Assembly: GCA_019565575.1 (NCBI GenBank)
Contig: CP067379.1
Coordinates: forward strand, 868,001-932,000
Origin: Flavobacterium covae
GTDB taxonomy: Bacteria > Bacteroidota > Bacteroidia > Flavobacteriales > Flavobacteriaceae
Direction: 5' to 3'
DNA length: 64,000 nt
Below, piece by piece: positions 9,621 through 22,030 of the stretch; positions within the stretch are counted from its first letter, which is position 1; every line of letters begins with the position of its first letter. The position numbers and the translations under genes are program-made. The notes beneath the pieces were generated by a model that was not told where the DNA came from, searched no databases, and worked only from the letters and a program-made list of their open reading frames with translations.

Positions 9621-12284
9621 TCATTCAGATGCTATAATTTCTAAAATGGTTTCTTCTTTTATTCCCTCTGATTCTAAGATTAGTTGACACTTGGATATGG
9701 GTAAATAAAATTGATTATTTTTTGCTTTTGGGATTTTTATATTGGGATCTTTTTTCTTCCATTTTTCAACTATAGATTCTGGCAATTGAAAATTATAATC
9801 TATTTTGTTCAATCCTGGCATTGCTTCAATTTCTTGTGAAAAAACAATTTGATTAACGTTATTTTTTAGTTTTAATTCAACTTTTCTTATTTTGTTTGAA
9901 TAAAACCAAAATTCTGTTTTAGGTTCAGATATCTTTTCCCAATTACTCCAAGCGCTTCCCCAGTGTTCGCTTTTAAAAATTGGTTTTATTGGGCAAAGTA
10001 TAATATCTTTCGCATGTATCTGGTCTTTTATTTGTTGTACTTTTTCTACATTTACTTTGTAAAGTGAACGTCCATGTGTTCCTATAACTAAATCATTTGA
10101 TTTTTTTTGTAAAACTAGATCATGTATAGCAACTTTTGGCATACCTGATGTAAAATCTTGCCAGACTAAACCTCTATCTAAGGTAATGTATAAACCATTA
10201 TCTGTTCCTACGTACAGAATATTTTCATTTTTATGATCTTCTATAATAACATTTACTGGACTATTTGGCATATTAGATGCGATAGCTTTCCAAGTTTGTC
10301 CATAATCATCTGAAATATAAATCATGGTTGTAAACACATCGTTTCTATATCCATTTAAAGTAGCATATACCCTTTCTTTAGTATGAATTGATGCTACTAT
10401 TCTTGATACCCAAAAATTTTGGGGTAAAGAGTCGGATATTTTACACCAACTAGCTCCTCCGTCTTTTGATATATGTATTAAACCGTCATCGCTACCTGTA
10501 TATAGCAATCCAAATTGTAATTTACTTTCGGATATAGTGGTAATAGTACCAAAAGTTATGTTTCCTTCTTTAGCTCCTTTTGTTAAATCGGGTGAAATAA
10601 TTTCCCATGTATCACCTTGATTCATTGAACGATGTAAGAAATTAGAGCCCATATATAGTATATCTTGATTATGAGAAGATAATAAAATAGGGGTTTGCCA
10701 ATTAAAACGATAAGGTTTTTCCTCTTTATTGGGTTTAGGTGTTATGCTTACTGATTTGTTTTTAGCTCTATCCATTCTTTGGTAATATCCAAATTGAGAA
10801 CCTGTAATGATGATATTAGGGTTTCTATTATCAATCTGGACTTGCATTCCATCTCCTCCTGACAAAAACTGATACGGATATATCCCTTCTTGTTGCCAAT
10901 CTAAAGAATGTTTATAATCATTAGGTCCAACCCAAACGCCATTATCTTGTAATCCTCCATATACGTTATAAGGTTCTTGTTCGTCTACATTTACAGTATA
11001 AAATTGACCTACTGCTTGATTATTACATTTTAACCAATTTTTTCCTGCATCGTATGAAATATTTACACCTCCATCATTTCCATTAATGATATGATTAGAA
11101 TTATTAGGATTTATCCAAATTACATGATGATCTGCATGTACATTATCTCCTTGTATGGATCTAAATGTCTTCCCTCCATCTTCGGATAATATTATGGAAA
11201 CACCTCCTGTAAAAATATGATTTGGATTTTTTTATCTACCGCAATATTTGCAAAATAATAACCATAGGTATAGAATAAATCATCTATATATTTTTCATTT
11301 GTTTTTTTCCAGGTTTTTCCACCATCTTCTGTTTTATATACTTCTGCTCCTATTATCTCTGTTTCTAATAAGGTTTTGTTAAGGTCTTTTGGATTTATGT
11401 TTTGTAGACTAGGTCGTTTGTTTTGATTATCTAAAATAGCGTATATAACATTTTCATTGTACGAAGCTAGACCAATACGTCCTATACCTTCATTATGGGG
11501 AAATCCGTTATCTCCATTAGTCACACAATACCAAGTGGTGCCTCCATCCGTGCTTTTATAGATTCCAGAAGAGATACCACTACCTGAAAAGTGCCACGCT
11601 TTTCTATCACGTTGCCAGACGGAAGCGTATTGAATGGAAAAGTCATTAGGCGCATAAGTAACATCTATAACACCTGATTCATCATTTACAAATAATGTTT
11701 GCTTCCAGGTTTTGCCTCCATCGAGGGTTTTAAAAACACCTCTTTCATTATTTTTAGTATATAAATGACCAATAACTCCTACTATAATTTCATCTGAATT
11801 ATCTGGATTTATAAGAATCTTACTGATATGATGTGATTCTTTTAATCCTACATTTTCCCAAGTTTTACCTTTGTCTTTAGATTTTAACAAGCCTATTCCT
11901 GCATAAGAAGAACGAGATGAATTAGCTTCCCCAGTACCTAACCAGATTGTTCCTGATCTCCAATCAACTGATACTGCTCCACAATTTTGTGTTGGAGCAG
12001 TATCTAAAATAGGTTCAAATGAGTTTCCATTATTATTTGTATACCAAAGTCCTCCTGGAAGCATAAGCCACATAAAACTCCGTTGGGTTTTGAGGATTAA
12101 CGGCAAGATCCACCACACGACCGCTCATAATAGTAGGGCCTATATTTTTTAAAATAAGCGATTTAAACCAAGAAGTTTTTTCTAATTCTTGTTTTTGTTT
12201 CCATGATTTATGAACTTCGTCACTATTTGTTTGTGTGTAAAGAATAGTTGACATAAACAAAAATAAAGGAATATAGAATTTCAT
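9621..12284 (-). CDS. Secreted BNR/sortilin (VPS10)-type beta-propeller protein (two frameshifts)
   Basis: A large exported protein of about 888 residues with a signal peptide (MKFYIPLFLFMSTILYTQ). It has many Asp-box repeats such as SKDKGKTWENV, KTLDGGKTWKQT, KSTDGGTTWYC, KTEDGGKTWKKT and SKDGGASWCKI. These build one or two beta-propellers, as in sortilin-like 'glycosyl hydrolase' annotations; the ligand is unknown. The frame changes at 12057-12058, where plus-strand CTGAAG is read as CTGGAAG (corrected AYASGGLWYTNNN). It changes again at the seven-T run 11227-11233, one base short (corrected VDKKNPNHIFTGGVS). No T9SS sorting domain is evident at the C-terminus. Confidence 0.8.
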
Positions 12285-12372
12285 TTTTTTATTGTTTTTA
12301 AGAATTTGTATAAAATTAATACAATAAACCTTTATAAATTTACGACTTGAAGAAGTTTAACTTTTATAGTCT

Positions 12373-12938
12373 ATGGTTAAAACTAATAAACTACTTACTA
12401 CAAATGATATTGATTTTTCAGATGTTATAAAACAATTTCAAAGTCATTTCAAACCACTATACTTAAAAAAGAATACGTTTTTTGTGGAACAAAACGAAAT
12501 CTGTCGCTTTTTTTGTTTTATTACTTCTGGAATCTTACAACATGCTATAGAAATAGATCATGAAGAAAAAACAACTTATTTATCTCTAAAAAATACTTTT
12601 ACAGCTTCTCTAAAGAGTTTTTTAACCCAAAGTCCTTCTCGAAAGCACATCAAAGCGCTTGTAAACACAGAACTATTGGTTATATCTTTAGAGGATTTTA
12701 TGAAACTGAAAGAGGAAAATCCTGTTTTTAATCAATTTTATTATGATCTAATCGAAAGACAAAGTTGTCTAATAGATGATTATCGCATTGATTTATTAGC
12801 TTTAAGTCCAGAAGAACGATATAAGAAACTTTTAGAAAACGAACCTAAATTATTAAATGAAGTTCCTTTACATTACTTGTCCTCTTTTTAGGAATTTCAA
12901 ATAGGCACATGAGTAGAATAAGAAAGAATAGTTTATAA
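12373..12938 (+). CDS. Crp/Fnr-family transcriptional regulator (one frameshift near the C-terminus)
   Basis: Residues 20-120 form a cyclic-nucleotide-binding-like beta barrel (YLKKNTFFVEQNEICRFFCF, ITSGILQHAIE). A C-terminal helix-turn-helix follows. The frame runs into a stop at 12890 because the five-T run 12885-12889 is one base short. Corrected, it continues YLSSFLGISNRHMSRIRKN, the typical recognition-helix end of Bacteroidota Crp proteins, and stops at 12936-12938. It is transcribed divergently from the BNR-repeat gene, which is a candidate target. Effector unknown. Confidence 0.8.
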
Positions 12939-13053
12939 ATAGCTGTAACAGATAGTCTTTTTTATAGCTAATATTAAAATTAAAAATTGCGCCATTTGGC
13001 TACTTATAAATAAAATCCGTTTGAGTACTTTTGGTTATCTAAAAAACATACAA

Positions 13054-14348
13054 ATGAAATACTTACCAATAAACCGAGAGCTGTACATCAAAAATCGTAA
13101 AAACTTTATGGCTCAGATGAAATCAAACGGAGTAGCTGTATTTAATTCTAATGACATCTATCCTGTTAGTGCTGATAGTACTTTACCATTTGCACAACAC
13201 CGTGATATTCTTTTTTTATCGGGTGTTGATCAAGAAGAAAGTATTCTAGTATTATTTCCTGATGCCCCTTATGAACATTTAAGAGAGATTTTATTTTTAA
13301 GAGAAACCAATGAGCATATTGCTATTTGGGAAGGAGAAAAATTAACTAAGGATCGTGCTTTTGAAATTTCAGGGATCAAATCTGTGTACTGGTTACAAGA
13401 TTTCCATAAGGTATTGAAAGAGGTGATGATGTATGCGGATACAATGTACATTAACACAAACGAGCACTATCGGGCAAGTGTTGAAACAGAAACTCGTGAA
13501 GACCGCTTTATCAAATGGTGGAAAAACGAATATCCAGCGCATAAAGTTGAAAAAATCAAATCCTATTCTACAAAGATTACGTTCTATAAAAGATTCTATT
13601 GAATTAGAATTAATACAAACTGCATGTAATATTACAGAAAAAGGAGTTCGTCGTATACTAGCTTTTGTAAAACCTGGCGTAACAGAGTATGAAATTGAGG
13701 CTGAATTTGCTCACGAGTTCTTACGAAACCGTTCTAAGGGTTTTGCTTATACGCCAATCATAGCTTCCAGGAGCTAACGCTAATGTATTGCATTATATAG
13801 AAAACAACCAAATTTGTAAAGATGGCGATTTATTATTGTTAGATGTAGGGGCTGAATATGCTAATTATTCATCAGACTTGTCACGTACTATTCCTGTAAA
13901 TGGTCGTTTTACTGAAAGACAAAAAGCTGTTTATAATGCTGTTTTAAAAGTAAAAAACGAAGCTACTAAATTATTGGTTCCAGGTGCTTTATGGAAAGAG
14001 TATCATGTAGAGGTTGGTAAAATAATGACATCTGAACTATTAGGCTTAGGTTTATTAGATAAAGCGGATGTGCAGAACGAAAATCCAGATTGGCCCGCTT
14101 ATAAAAAATATTTTATGCATGGCACCTCACACCACATGGGACTAGACACCCATGACTATGGCTTGTTACACGAACCTATGCAAGCAAATATGGTATTTAC
14201 TGTTGAACCAGGTATTTATATTCCAGCGGAAGGTTTTGGTATTCGTTTAGAAGATGATGTGGTTATTCAACCATCTGGTGAACCATTTAATTTAATGAAA
14301 AATATCCCTATTGAAGTGGATGAAATTGAGAGTTTGATGAATACTTAA
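13054..14348 (+). CDS. pepP: Xaa-Pro aminopeptidase P, M24B family (two frameshifts)
   Basis: A cytoplasmic dinuclear-metal peptidase that releases N-terminal residues before proline. Metal ligands are visible in order: Asp in LLLLDVGAEY, Asp in SSDLSRT, His in HGTSHHMG, Glu in TVEPGIYIP and Glu in RLEDDVV. I choose ATG 13054 (MKYLPINREL) over a TTG 33 bases earlier. The frame shifts in the six-A run 13550-13555 (one extra), and at 13767-13768, where CTTCAG (CTGAAG on the minus strand) is read with an extra C (corrected TPIIASGANANVLHYIENN). Corrected length is about 431 residues, normal for the family. Confidence 0.92.
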
Positions 14349-14360
14349 TTTTTAAATAAC

Positions 14361-14516
14361 AAAAAAGGGAGGTGTCCTAAAAGAACGCAATCTTGTCATC
14401 TTGTATTAACAAAGAAAGGCTTGAACGAAGTGAACAAACGAATCACATAGTACTATCCGATCGTAGAAGTGACAAACTAGATGTTAACTTACACTTTTTA
14501 GACACCCCTTTTTTTA
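14361..14516. repeat. Short inverted-repeat element, small family copy 1
   Basis: A 156-bp element with near-complementary ends, GGTGTCCTAAAAG on the left and CTTTTTAGACACCCC on the right, each bordered by A or T runs. Internal words include CGCAATCTTGTCAT, TGAACGAAGTGAA and AAGTGACAAACTAGATGTT. These recur in the copies at 25977 and 57202 and, in part, in the larger MITE-like family. It sits just after pepP and may also end its transcript. Confidence 0.7.
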
Positions 14517-14544
14517 TTTTTACCAAAATAAAAAAGCAATAGAA

Positions 14545-15611
14545 ATGAAATATCTTGGAATTTTACTTATATTCTTAATCCCTTTTTCTTTACATTCTCA
14601 AGAAAAATTAACGCAAGATCTAGCTTTAAAGCTAAGTAAAATGCCATTGCATTGCATCAACACTCAATTTCCAAATAAAACTAATCATCTTTCAGATTCT
14701 GAGAAAGATGCTCTTTTATTGCCGAAAGATTTACACCCTTCCTTTTATGGTTGTTTGGATTGGCACAGTAGTGTACATGGTCATTGGATGTTGGTCAAAC
14801 TTTTAAAAGATTTTCCGTCCATTGAAAACAAAAATGAAATAATCAATATTTTAAACCATTCTTTTCAAAAAGATAATATTCAAATAGAATCTGAATATTT
14901 TGGAAAATATACTGCTTCAAAAGGATTTGAAAGAACGTATGGTTGGGCTTGGCTTTTAAAATTAGATTTAGAATTAAGCACTTGGAATAACGATTTGGGG
15001 CAAAAATGGCATCAGGAATTACAGCCACTTACTCAAAAAATAGTAACCCTCTGGAAAGAATATTTACCCAAACAAACCTATCCTAATCGTACAGGAGTAC
15101 ACCCTAATACAGCTTTTGGATTATGTTTTGCTTATGATTGGGCTCATCACAACAAGGAACATGCTTTTTTAAATTTAATCATTAAAAAAAGCAATGATTT
15201 TTATTTAAAGAATATTCAAATACCATCACATTTAGAACCGGATGGTTCTGATTTTTTTCACCAAGCTTACAAGCTGCTGACTTAATGACTAGAATACTTT
15301 CTATAAAAGAATATGAGGCTTGGTTGGCAAAGTACTTAACAAAACAGGGTATAGAAAGACTATGCCAATCTCCTACTGTGAGTGATAGGAATGATTACCA
15401 AATAGTACATCTTGACGGATTGTCTTTTAGTCGTGCATGGAATATGAAAAAAATTGCCAAAAAATTACCCGATAATAACAAACTAAAGTTGAGGTTAAAT
15501 ACAACTGCTAACCAATTCATCAATAACTCTTTAAAGGTTATTTTTGATGGTGGGTATGGCGGGGAACATTGGTTGGCATCTTTTGCTATTTATGCTCTTT
15601 CTATAGAGTAA
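14545..15611 (+). CDS. DUF2891 family secreted protein (one frameshift)
   Basis: A signal peptide (MKYLGILLIFLIPFSLHS) precedes a DUF2891 domain recognised by HPSFYGCLDWHSSVHGHWML, YGWAWLLKLDLEL and GVHPNTAFGLCFAYDWA. The family looks like an alpha/alpha-barrel with no assigned reaction. The frame breaks at the seven-T run 15252-15258, one base short. Corrected, it reads DGSDFFSPSLQAADLMTRIL and continues to GGEHWLASFAIYAL at the end, about 355 residues. Function unknown; it is probably a periplasmic enzyme. Confidence 0.8.
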
Positions 15612-15635
15612 TTAAAATTATAGATACTACTTTAC

Positions 15636-15643
15636 TATTTTTG
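15636..15643 (+). promoter_or_regulatory. -7 promoter element directly before the hydrolase start
   Basis: TATTTTTG at 15636-15643 matches TAnnTTTG. The ATG of the hydrolase begins only 5 bases after the final G, about where transcription should start. The mRNA may therefore be leaderless. Confidence 0.5.
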
Positions 15644-15647
15644 TAAC

Positions 15648-16430
15648 ATGAATTTCATTACTTACAAAAACACAAAAATTGCTTATTCCATTCAAGGGAA
15701 CGGTTCAACTATAGTTTTACTCCATGGTTTTCTAGAAAATTCAAGCATGTGGGATTTTTACAAAGACGAGTTTTCTAAAGAATATCAAGTAGTTTGTATT
15801 GATTTATTAGGTCATGGAAAAACTGAATGTATAGGCTATATTCACACTATGGAGGATATGGCAGAAGTGGTATTTGCTATTTTATCTAGTTTAAGTATTA
15901 AAAAGGCAACTTTTGTAGGCCATTCCATGGGAGGATATGTTTCTTTAGCTTTTGCAGAAAAATACGCTGAAATGACAAGTGGTTTAGTCTTATTAAACGC
16001 TACAGCTTATGCTGATGATCACGAGCGCAAAATAAATCGTAATAGAGCCATCAAGATGGCACAAAAAGAATACAATTCTTTAATACAAATTTCTGTAGCA
16101 AATTTGTTTAGTACGGAAAACAGAGAACAACTTAGTAACGAAATAAACCAAGTAAAATTAGAAGCTCTTAAGACTCCTTTACAAGGTTACATTGCTTGTC
16201 AGGAAGGAATGAAAGCAAGAAAAAACCGTGTTAAGATTTTACAAACTGCATTCTATCCTACGTTACTCATTTTAGGTAAAAAAGACGGTATTCTTAATTA
16301 CGATGAAAGTATTAAACAATTAGAAAATACTTCAACCGAATTAGTTACTTTACCTGATGGACACATGAGTCATATTGAGAATAAAGGGGTGTTAGGTTCT
16401 ATCCTAATAGATTTTTTTAAAAAATGTTAA
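15648..16430 (+). CDS. Alpha/beta-fold hydrolase
   Basis: Intact, 260 residues. Features of the fold: oxyanion segment VLLHGFLENSSMW, nucleophile elbow FVGHSMGGYVS (Ser), Asp in LILGKKDGILN and His in LPDGHMSHIENK. It resembles small esterases and MenH/BioH-like enzymes; the substrate cannot be read from sequence. The 3' end overlaps the convergent AddB-like gene by four bases. No signal peptide, so probably cytoplasmic. Confidence 0.88.
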   Translation: MNFITYKNTKIAYSIQGNGSTIVLLHGFLENSSMWDFYKDEFSKEYQVVCIDLLGHGKTECIGYIHTMEDMAEVVFAILSSLSIKKATFVGHSMGGYVSLAFAEKYAEMTSGLVLLNATAYADDHERKINRNRAIKMAQKEYNSLIQISVANLFSTENREQLSNEINQVKLEALKTPLQGYIACQEGMKARKNRVKILQTAFYPTLLILGKKDGILNYDESIKQLENTSTELVTLPDGHMSHIENKGVLGSILIDFFKKC

Positions 16431-19185
16431 ACTATAGTTTCTTCAAAAGCTATTTCTTGATTCAAAATCAATAAAATCAGTTGAATTAATTCTGTTTTAA
16501 AACTTTCTAGAATTTCTGTTGTAATCTGGGTTTTAACTTCTTTTTCTACTTTGAGTCCGAAAGGCATAAAACCTGCTTTCATATTTTTAAATGATATAAT
16601 TCCTACTTCTAAAGGAAATTCATTTAATTCTTTTTGATACATTAAGGCGTAACAGAGTAATTGGATAATTTTTTTCATTTTTCAAATCAGTTGTCAAACC
16701 ATCCCATAAAGTAATTTTAAGCGCGTTGGCTTCAACTTTTCCTGTTTTATAATCAATAATCCTTACTGTATTATTTCGAACCTCTATTCGATCTACATTT
16801 CCTGATAATTTGACAATATAGGGTAAACGAGGGTCTTGAATTTCAACTAGCAAAGTGGTTTCTAATTTTAGAACTTTTACTGCATCTCCTTCTTTTATAT
16901 TCTTTTTTTCTTGTTTGAGAAAATTGGAAATATTTCGTTTAGCCACTTCATAGGCTAATAGATTTTTTCCTTTTTGCACTTCCCCTTCTTTATAAACTGC
17001 TTTGAATTGTTTGTAAACCTCATCATCAACAGAAATTAACATTTGTTGTATACTTTCTTCTGTTAGATATTTATCTAAATAAGGTTTATATAATTCCTCC
17101 AAAGTCTGATGAATAATAGTACCTAAAGTATTAAGTGCTATATTTTCTTCTACTTCTTCGCTTTCTCGGATTGATAAAATACGTTGAAAATAAAATTGAA
17201 TAGGATTTCGCATATAAGCGGTTAAAGCAGATGGTGAAAAACCTTTATTGGAAGCAATTTCATATAATCGTTGCATTACTGCTTCTGATTTTTCAATTTT
17301 CAATGGTTGATAGGCAATGGTTGGAATTTCGGGTTGCATAGTTTTAAAAACCAACTGATGATTAGGTTGTTTTTCGACTTGTAATTGGGTTATAAATCGA
17401 CTTTTTTCACCTCCATCTAAACCATCATTTTCTGTGTTGTAGATTAAAAAAATATTTTTAGCACGTAAGATCAAATGGTAAAAATGATACGTATAAATGG
17501 CGTCTTTTTCTTTAAAGGTAGGCAAGCCTATTTCTCGCTTTACATCGTATGGAATAAAACTATTGGTAGATTTACCAGCGGGAAATTTTCCTTCATTCAT
17601 AGAAGTGATGATAACTGTTTCAAAATCTAGAACACGGCTTTCTAATACTCCCATTATTTGTAAACCTGACAAGGGTTCTCCTTCAAAAGAAACTTCTGCT
17701 AAATCAATTATTTGTTTATAAATAGAGTATAATGCAACTGGTGATTGTACAAAATCATTTTTTTCGCAATAGGAAATCAATTTATTCATTACTTTATAGA
17801 TGGCATATAAGAATGTCTTGGTAATTTTATCTTCTTGTGTATTATCAGAAAGACATTGTTTTATATGTAATAATATAAGACCTAATCGCTGAGCAATAAC
17901 CAATGCTTTTCCGTCCCATCTTTCAAATAATAAATTAAATAAATCGGATGAATTAGTATGAAGAGTGAGTAAACGTTCTTGGGTAATAAAAGTAAGATTA
18001 TTCTTTTTATTATTTGAATTAAGTCTTTTGCTTTTAAAAAACTCTCAATAATAGGATTTGATAAAATGTCTAGTATATCTTTATAATAAAACACATAACT
18101 AGTAGCATTTCGTTGAATAGCATTAGTGTGCATTTTAAAAAGCTTGTTCAATAAAATTTGTATTGGGTTATTACGCGCAGAATATCCCATTGTAATATTT
18201 AAACTTGAAACCTCTTCAGGTAATGAATGCAAGGTGGGAACTAATAAATTTTCATCTCCTAAAACCAAAGCTACTTTATTTAGTGAGTTGGGATCTGTAC
18301 TTACTATATTTTGAATAATATTAGATACAATTTTAGACTGCCCAATTGATTTTGATGAACCGATGATTTCTATTTTTTTTTCTTGTGAAAACTCATCTAT
18401 AATCCAATCCAAAGGATTGTTTTTATAATGTCCCCATTGCATTTTAAATTTACGAATGAAGAGACCTGCATCGTGATGTGGATCGTTTAAAAAAACACGA
18501 TCTATATCCCAAAGAATTTCAGCTTTATCAATGGCCACCAAGTGTTGAATTATTTTTTCTTCTGCTTGATTAAGTGCGTTAAATCCTGCGAAGATTAGTT
18601 TTTGTGCTTTCAGTTGTTGCGCAAAAATTCTAAGTTTTCAACGGCTTCTTTATAAATTAATCCTTGATAACCAACTCCTTTAGACAGGAGTGATTCATAA
18701 TATTTTTGATAATAATTAGGGACTTTATCCCAAAATAAAATTTGTTTATGAATTAGTTCTGTTTTTTGATTGGGTTCTAAATTCCAACGTTTTAAAACTT
18801 CTATTTCTTTTAAATAAGAAAACACATAATTGGGTTTGATCAAATAGCGATCAATTTCGTTAAAATCTTGTAATAGGATTTTGGCCCAATTAGAAAACTG
18901 TTCAAAATCTTGTTGTTCATCTATTGGGGTTATTTCAAGATAAATATCATAAAAAGCAAATAGTAACTCAATATTGTCTAGGGGACGGATTCCTGCTAAG
19001 TCTTGTATAAATTCTTCAATACTTATAATAGTGGGTGCAAAGGCATATTGGGAAAAATATTGTTTTATTTTGTCTAATAAAAAGACTCTTGCTCTTTTAT
19101 TAGGTAAAACTATTACAATATTTTCTAAATCGTTTGAATATTTATTAAAAAGGAAAAGAGTTAGCTTATCGAGAAACGTAATCAT
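16427..19185 (-). CDS. AddB-like PD-(D/E)XK nuclease, inactivated helicase family (three frameshifts)
   Basis: The partner subunit of an AddAB-type recombination nuclease. The N-terminus (NIVIVLPNKRARVFLLDK) resembles a degenerate helicase domain. The C-terminus carries a RecB-family nuclease motif (VRIIDYKTGKVE) after YMRNPIQFYFQRIL. Frame changes lie at the five-A run 18623-18627 (one short), the five-T run 18004-18008 (one short) and the seven-T run 16669-16675 (one extra). Corrected joins read ENLEFFAQQLKAQKLI, IIKKNNLTFITQERL and LKNEKIIQLLCYALM. The product is about 919 residues. The matching AddA-like gene lies 2.8 kb upstream in the same direction. Confidence 0.85.
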
Positions 19186-19196
19186 GCGATAAAAAT

Positions 19197-19227
19197 AAAA
19201 AAACGCCTCGAAAATTGAGGCGTTTTT
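19197..19227 (-). terminator. Rho-independent terminator after ompA
   Basis: AACGCCTC and GAGGCGTT pair around the loop GAAAATT, with a long T tract on the minus strand. It lies just past the ompA stop at 19248 and before the AddB-like start at 19185, so addB should need its own promoter or read-through. Confidence 0.8.
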
Positions 19228-19247
19228 AAAGAATATTATAAAGAAAA

Positions 19248-20654
19248 TTATTTTACTAATTTCACTTCAACTCTTCTGTTTAAAGCTTTGTTTGCTTTAG
19301 TAGTGTTAGGAGCTACTGGTTTAGTATCACCATAACCTTCTGAAGTTAAACGATCAGCAGCAATACCTTTAGACTCTAAGTAAGATTTAACAGCTGCTGC
19401 TCTTTCTTTAGATAATTGTAAGTTTTTATCTTTTTACCTACGTTATCTGTATGCCCTTCGATAGAGAATTTAGAGCTTGGGTACTCGTTTAAGATAGCTG
19501 ACATAGCTTCTAAAACTGGGAATGTTTGTTGTTGGAAACTAGCTTTACCTGTATCGAATAAGATTGTTTTAGCATAGTCATTTAATTTTTTAACAACTTC
19601 TTCGCTTACTTCTGGACAACCATTGTTAGCTACAGTACCTTTAACTGATGGACATTTATCGTCTTTATCTAAAACTGAGTCACCATCAGTATCTGGCCAA
19701 GGACAACCTGCGTTATCTCTAGGACCTGCTTGGTTAGGACATTTATCTTTGTTATCAGCTACGCCATCAGCATCAGCATCAGGACAACCTTGTAAGTTAG
19801 CTAAACCTTTAACTTCTGGACAAGCGTCATCTTTATCAGCGATACCATCACCATCACCATCAGGACAACCGTTTAATTCTTTTAAACCAGCTACATCTGG
19901 ACAAGCATCATCTTTATCTTGGATACCGTCTTTATCTGTGTCAGGACAACCGTTGAATTCTTTTAAACCGGCTACATCTGGACAAGCATCGTATTTATCA
20001 TAGATACCGTCATTATCTGTATCTTTACCTCCGAATTGGAAAGTTAAACCTGCCATATTTTGGAATACTGGAAGGAACATCAACTCTATCAGCAAAAGAT
20101 TTTTTGTATGTAGTACTAAAAGAAAGACCTACTTGTTCAGTTAACCAAAAAGTTAATCCTGCTCCAGCATTTGCATTTCCTCCAGATGATTTTCCAAAGA
20201 AAGTGTATCCACCACCTAAGTGTAAAGATGGATCAAACCATTTTACTCCAATTAGGTTTTTGAAGCTATAACCAATTTTACCATCAATTCCGTAATACAT
20301 TACGTCTGGATTAGCAACTTGTATAGATTGGTTTCTATCAACATAGTCAAACTTGGTGATTTTGTTAACAGATCCGATTACTCCAAACGACCAGTTTCCT
20401 CCTACGTTTCTAGTAACAGATAAATAAGAAACAGATGGAATAATATTTTGGTCTCTGTCAAAATGTCTGAAACCAGCAAATTTATCTAAGAATCCTTCCT
20501 TAGAATCAAAAGCTCCCTCTGGTCCAGCACTCGTTCTAGTGTCTACAGAATTCACACCGAATGATATCGCCCATGGATTATCACTGCTCTGTGCATTAGC
20601 ACCTAGACCAGCAATCATCATCATAGAAACAAAAAGTTTGTTAACATGTTTCAT
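19248..20654 (-). CDS. OmpA-family outer membrane protein with thrombospondin type 3 repeats (two frameshifts)
   Basis: A signal peptide ([22 protein letters not shown]) is followed by an N-terminal beta-barrel. A calcium-binding linker of about five thrombospondin type 3 units follows ([19 protein letters not shown] and variants), then a peptidoglycan-binding OmpA domain ([23 protein letters not shown]). Frame changes are at 20071-20072, where CTGAAG is read as CTGGAAG (corrected [15 protein letters not shown]), and at the five-T run 19431-19435, one short (corrected [18 protein letters not shown]). The product is about 469 residues. A textbook promoter lies upstream. It is probably an abundant cell-envelope linker. 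Confidence 0.93.
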
Positions 20655-20691
20655 ACTAAATTTTTATTTGATTACAATACGTTATTGTCAG

Positions 20692-20721
20692 CAAATGTAA
20701 TAGATAGGTACTTAATTACAA
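20692..20721 (-). promoter_or_regulatory. Consensus promoter of ompA
   Basis: On the minus strand, TTG (20719-20721), exactly 19 bases, then TACATTTG (20692-20699). This matches the Bacteroidota TTG-N19-TAnnTTTG consensus perfectly. The ompA ATG is 38 bases further on. Confidence 0.8.
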
Positions 20722-20759
20722 AATCTATTTCAAAAAAAATACAGGTATTAGTAATTTTT

Positions 20760-21952
20760 CTACAGTATTATTTTTAATTCTTTACCTACTTTGATAAAAG
20801 ATTTTATGGCCTTATCTAAGTGTTCTTTCGTGTGTCCAGCTGATAGCTGTACTCTAATACGTGCTTTATCTTTAGGTACTACTGGATAGAAAAAACCTAT
20901 AACATAAATACCTTCTTCTAATAATTTATCTGCCATGGTTTGTGACAACTTAGCATCATATAACATAACAGGTACTATTGCAGAATCTCCGTCTATAATA
21001 TCAAATCCTGCTTTTTTCATTCCTTCTTTGAAATAATTAGTGTTCCATTCTAATTGATCGCGCAATGAAGTATCTTTTTCTAATAATTCAAAAACTTTTA
21101 AAGAAGCTCCTACAATGGCTGGAGACAATGAATTTGAAAATAAATAAGGTCTTGAACGCTGGCGTAAAATTTCGATAACTTCTTTTTAGCTGTTGTATAG
21201 CCTCCCATTGCACCACCTAAAGCTTTTCCTAAAGTTCCTGTAATAATATCCACACGTCCCATTACGTCTTTAGCTTCTAAAGTACCTTTACCTGTTTGCC
21301 CTATAAAACCTGCCGCATGACATTCGTCTACCATTACCATTGCATCGTATTGCTCTGCTAAATCACAAATTTTATCTAAAGGTGCTACTAATCCATCCAT
21401 AGAAAAAACACCATCTGTTACGATTAGTTTAAATCTATGACCTGCTTCATTTGCTTTTTTTAACTGTTGCTCTAAATCCGCCATATTGTTATTTTCATAA
21501 CGATAACGGGCAGCCTTACATAAACGTACTCCATCAATAATAGAGGCATGATTTAAACTATCTGATATGATACAATCTTGTTCACTTAATAAGGGTTCAA
21601 AAACACCTCCATTTGCATCAAATGCTGCCGCGTATAAAATAGTATCTTCTGTTCCGTAAAATTTAGCAATAGCAGCTTCTAAATCTTTATGAATATCTTG
21701 TGTCCCACAAATAAAACGAACAGATGACATACCAAATCCATGTGTATCTAATGCGTCTTTAGCTGCTTGTACAACTTCAGGATGTGATGATAATCCTAAA
21801 TAATTATTAGCACAGAAATTAAGAACTGTTTTACCATTTACTGTTATTTCTGCTCCTTGTGGCGAGGTAATAATTCTTTCTTTTTTATACAATCCATTAG
21901 CTTCTATGCTTGCTAATTCTTCTTTTAAAAAATCTTTAATCTTTCCGTACAT
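20760..21952 (-). CDS. kbl: Glycine C-acetyltransferase (2-amino-3-ketobutyrate CoA ligase) (one frameshift)
   Basis: A PLP enzyme of the alpha-oxoamine synthase family that converts 2-amino-3-oxobutyrate plus CoA to glycine and acetyl-CoA in threonine degradation. Signatures: [31 protein letters not shown] and the PLP-lysine motif [15 protein letters not shown]. The frame breaks at the five-T run 21183-21187, one short; the corrected join reads [19 protein letters not shown]. Corrected length is about 398 residues, as in E. coli Kbl. It sits between the AddA-like gene and ompA. A serine palmitoyltransferase-like role is less likely. Confidence 0.88.
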
Positions 21953-22030
21953 ATTTTTAAGTTCAAAGTTTTAAGTACAATGCTGAGATGTATTTTGGTT
22001 ACAAAAAAATCTTCAACTTTCTTTTTTAAG

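Noticed and set aside
9621..12284. T9SS-secreted enzyme call for the BNR-repeat protein
   Set aside because: The C-terminus lacks a recognisable type A or type B sorting domain, and no catalytic residues of a sialidase can be identified, so only the fold is called.
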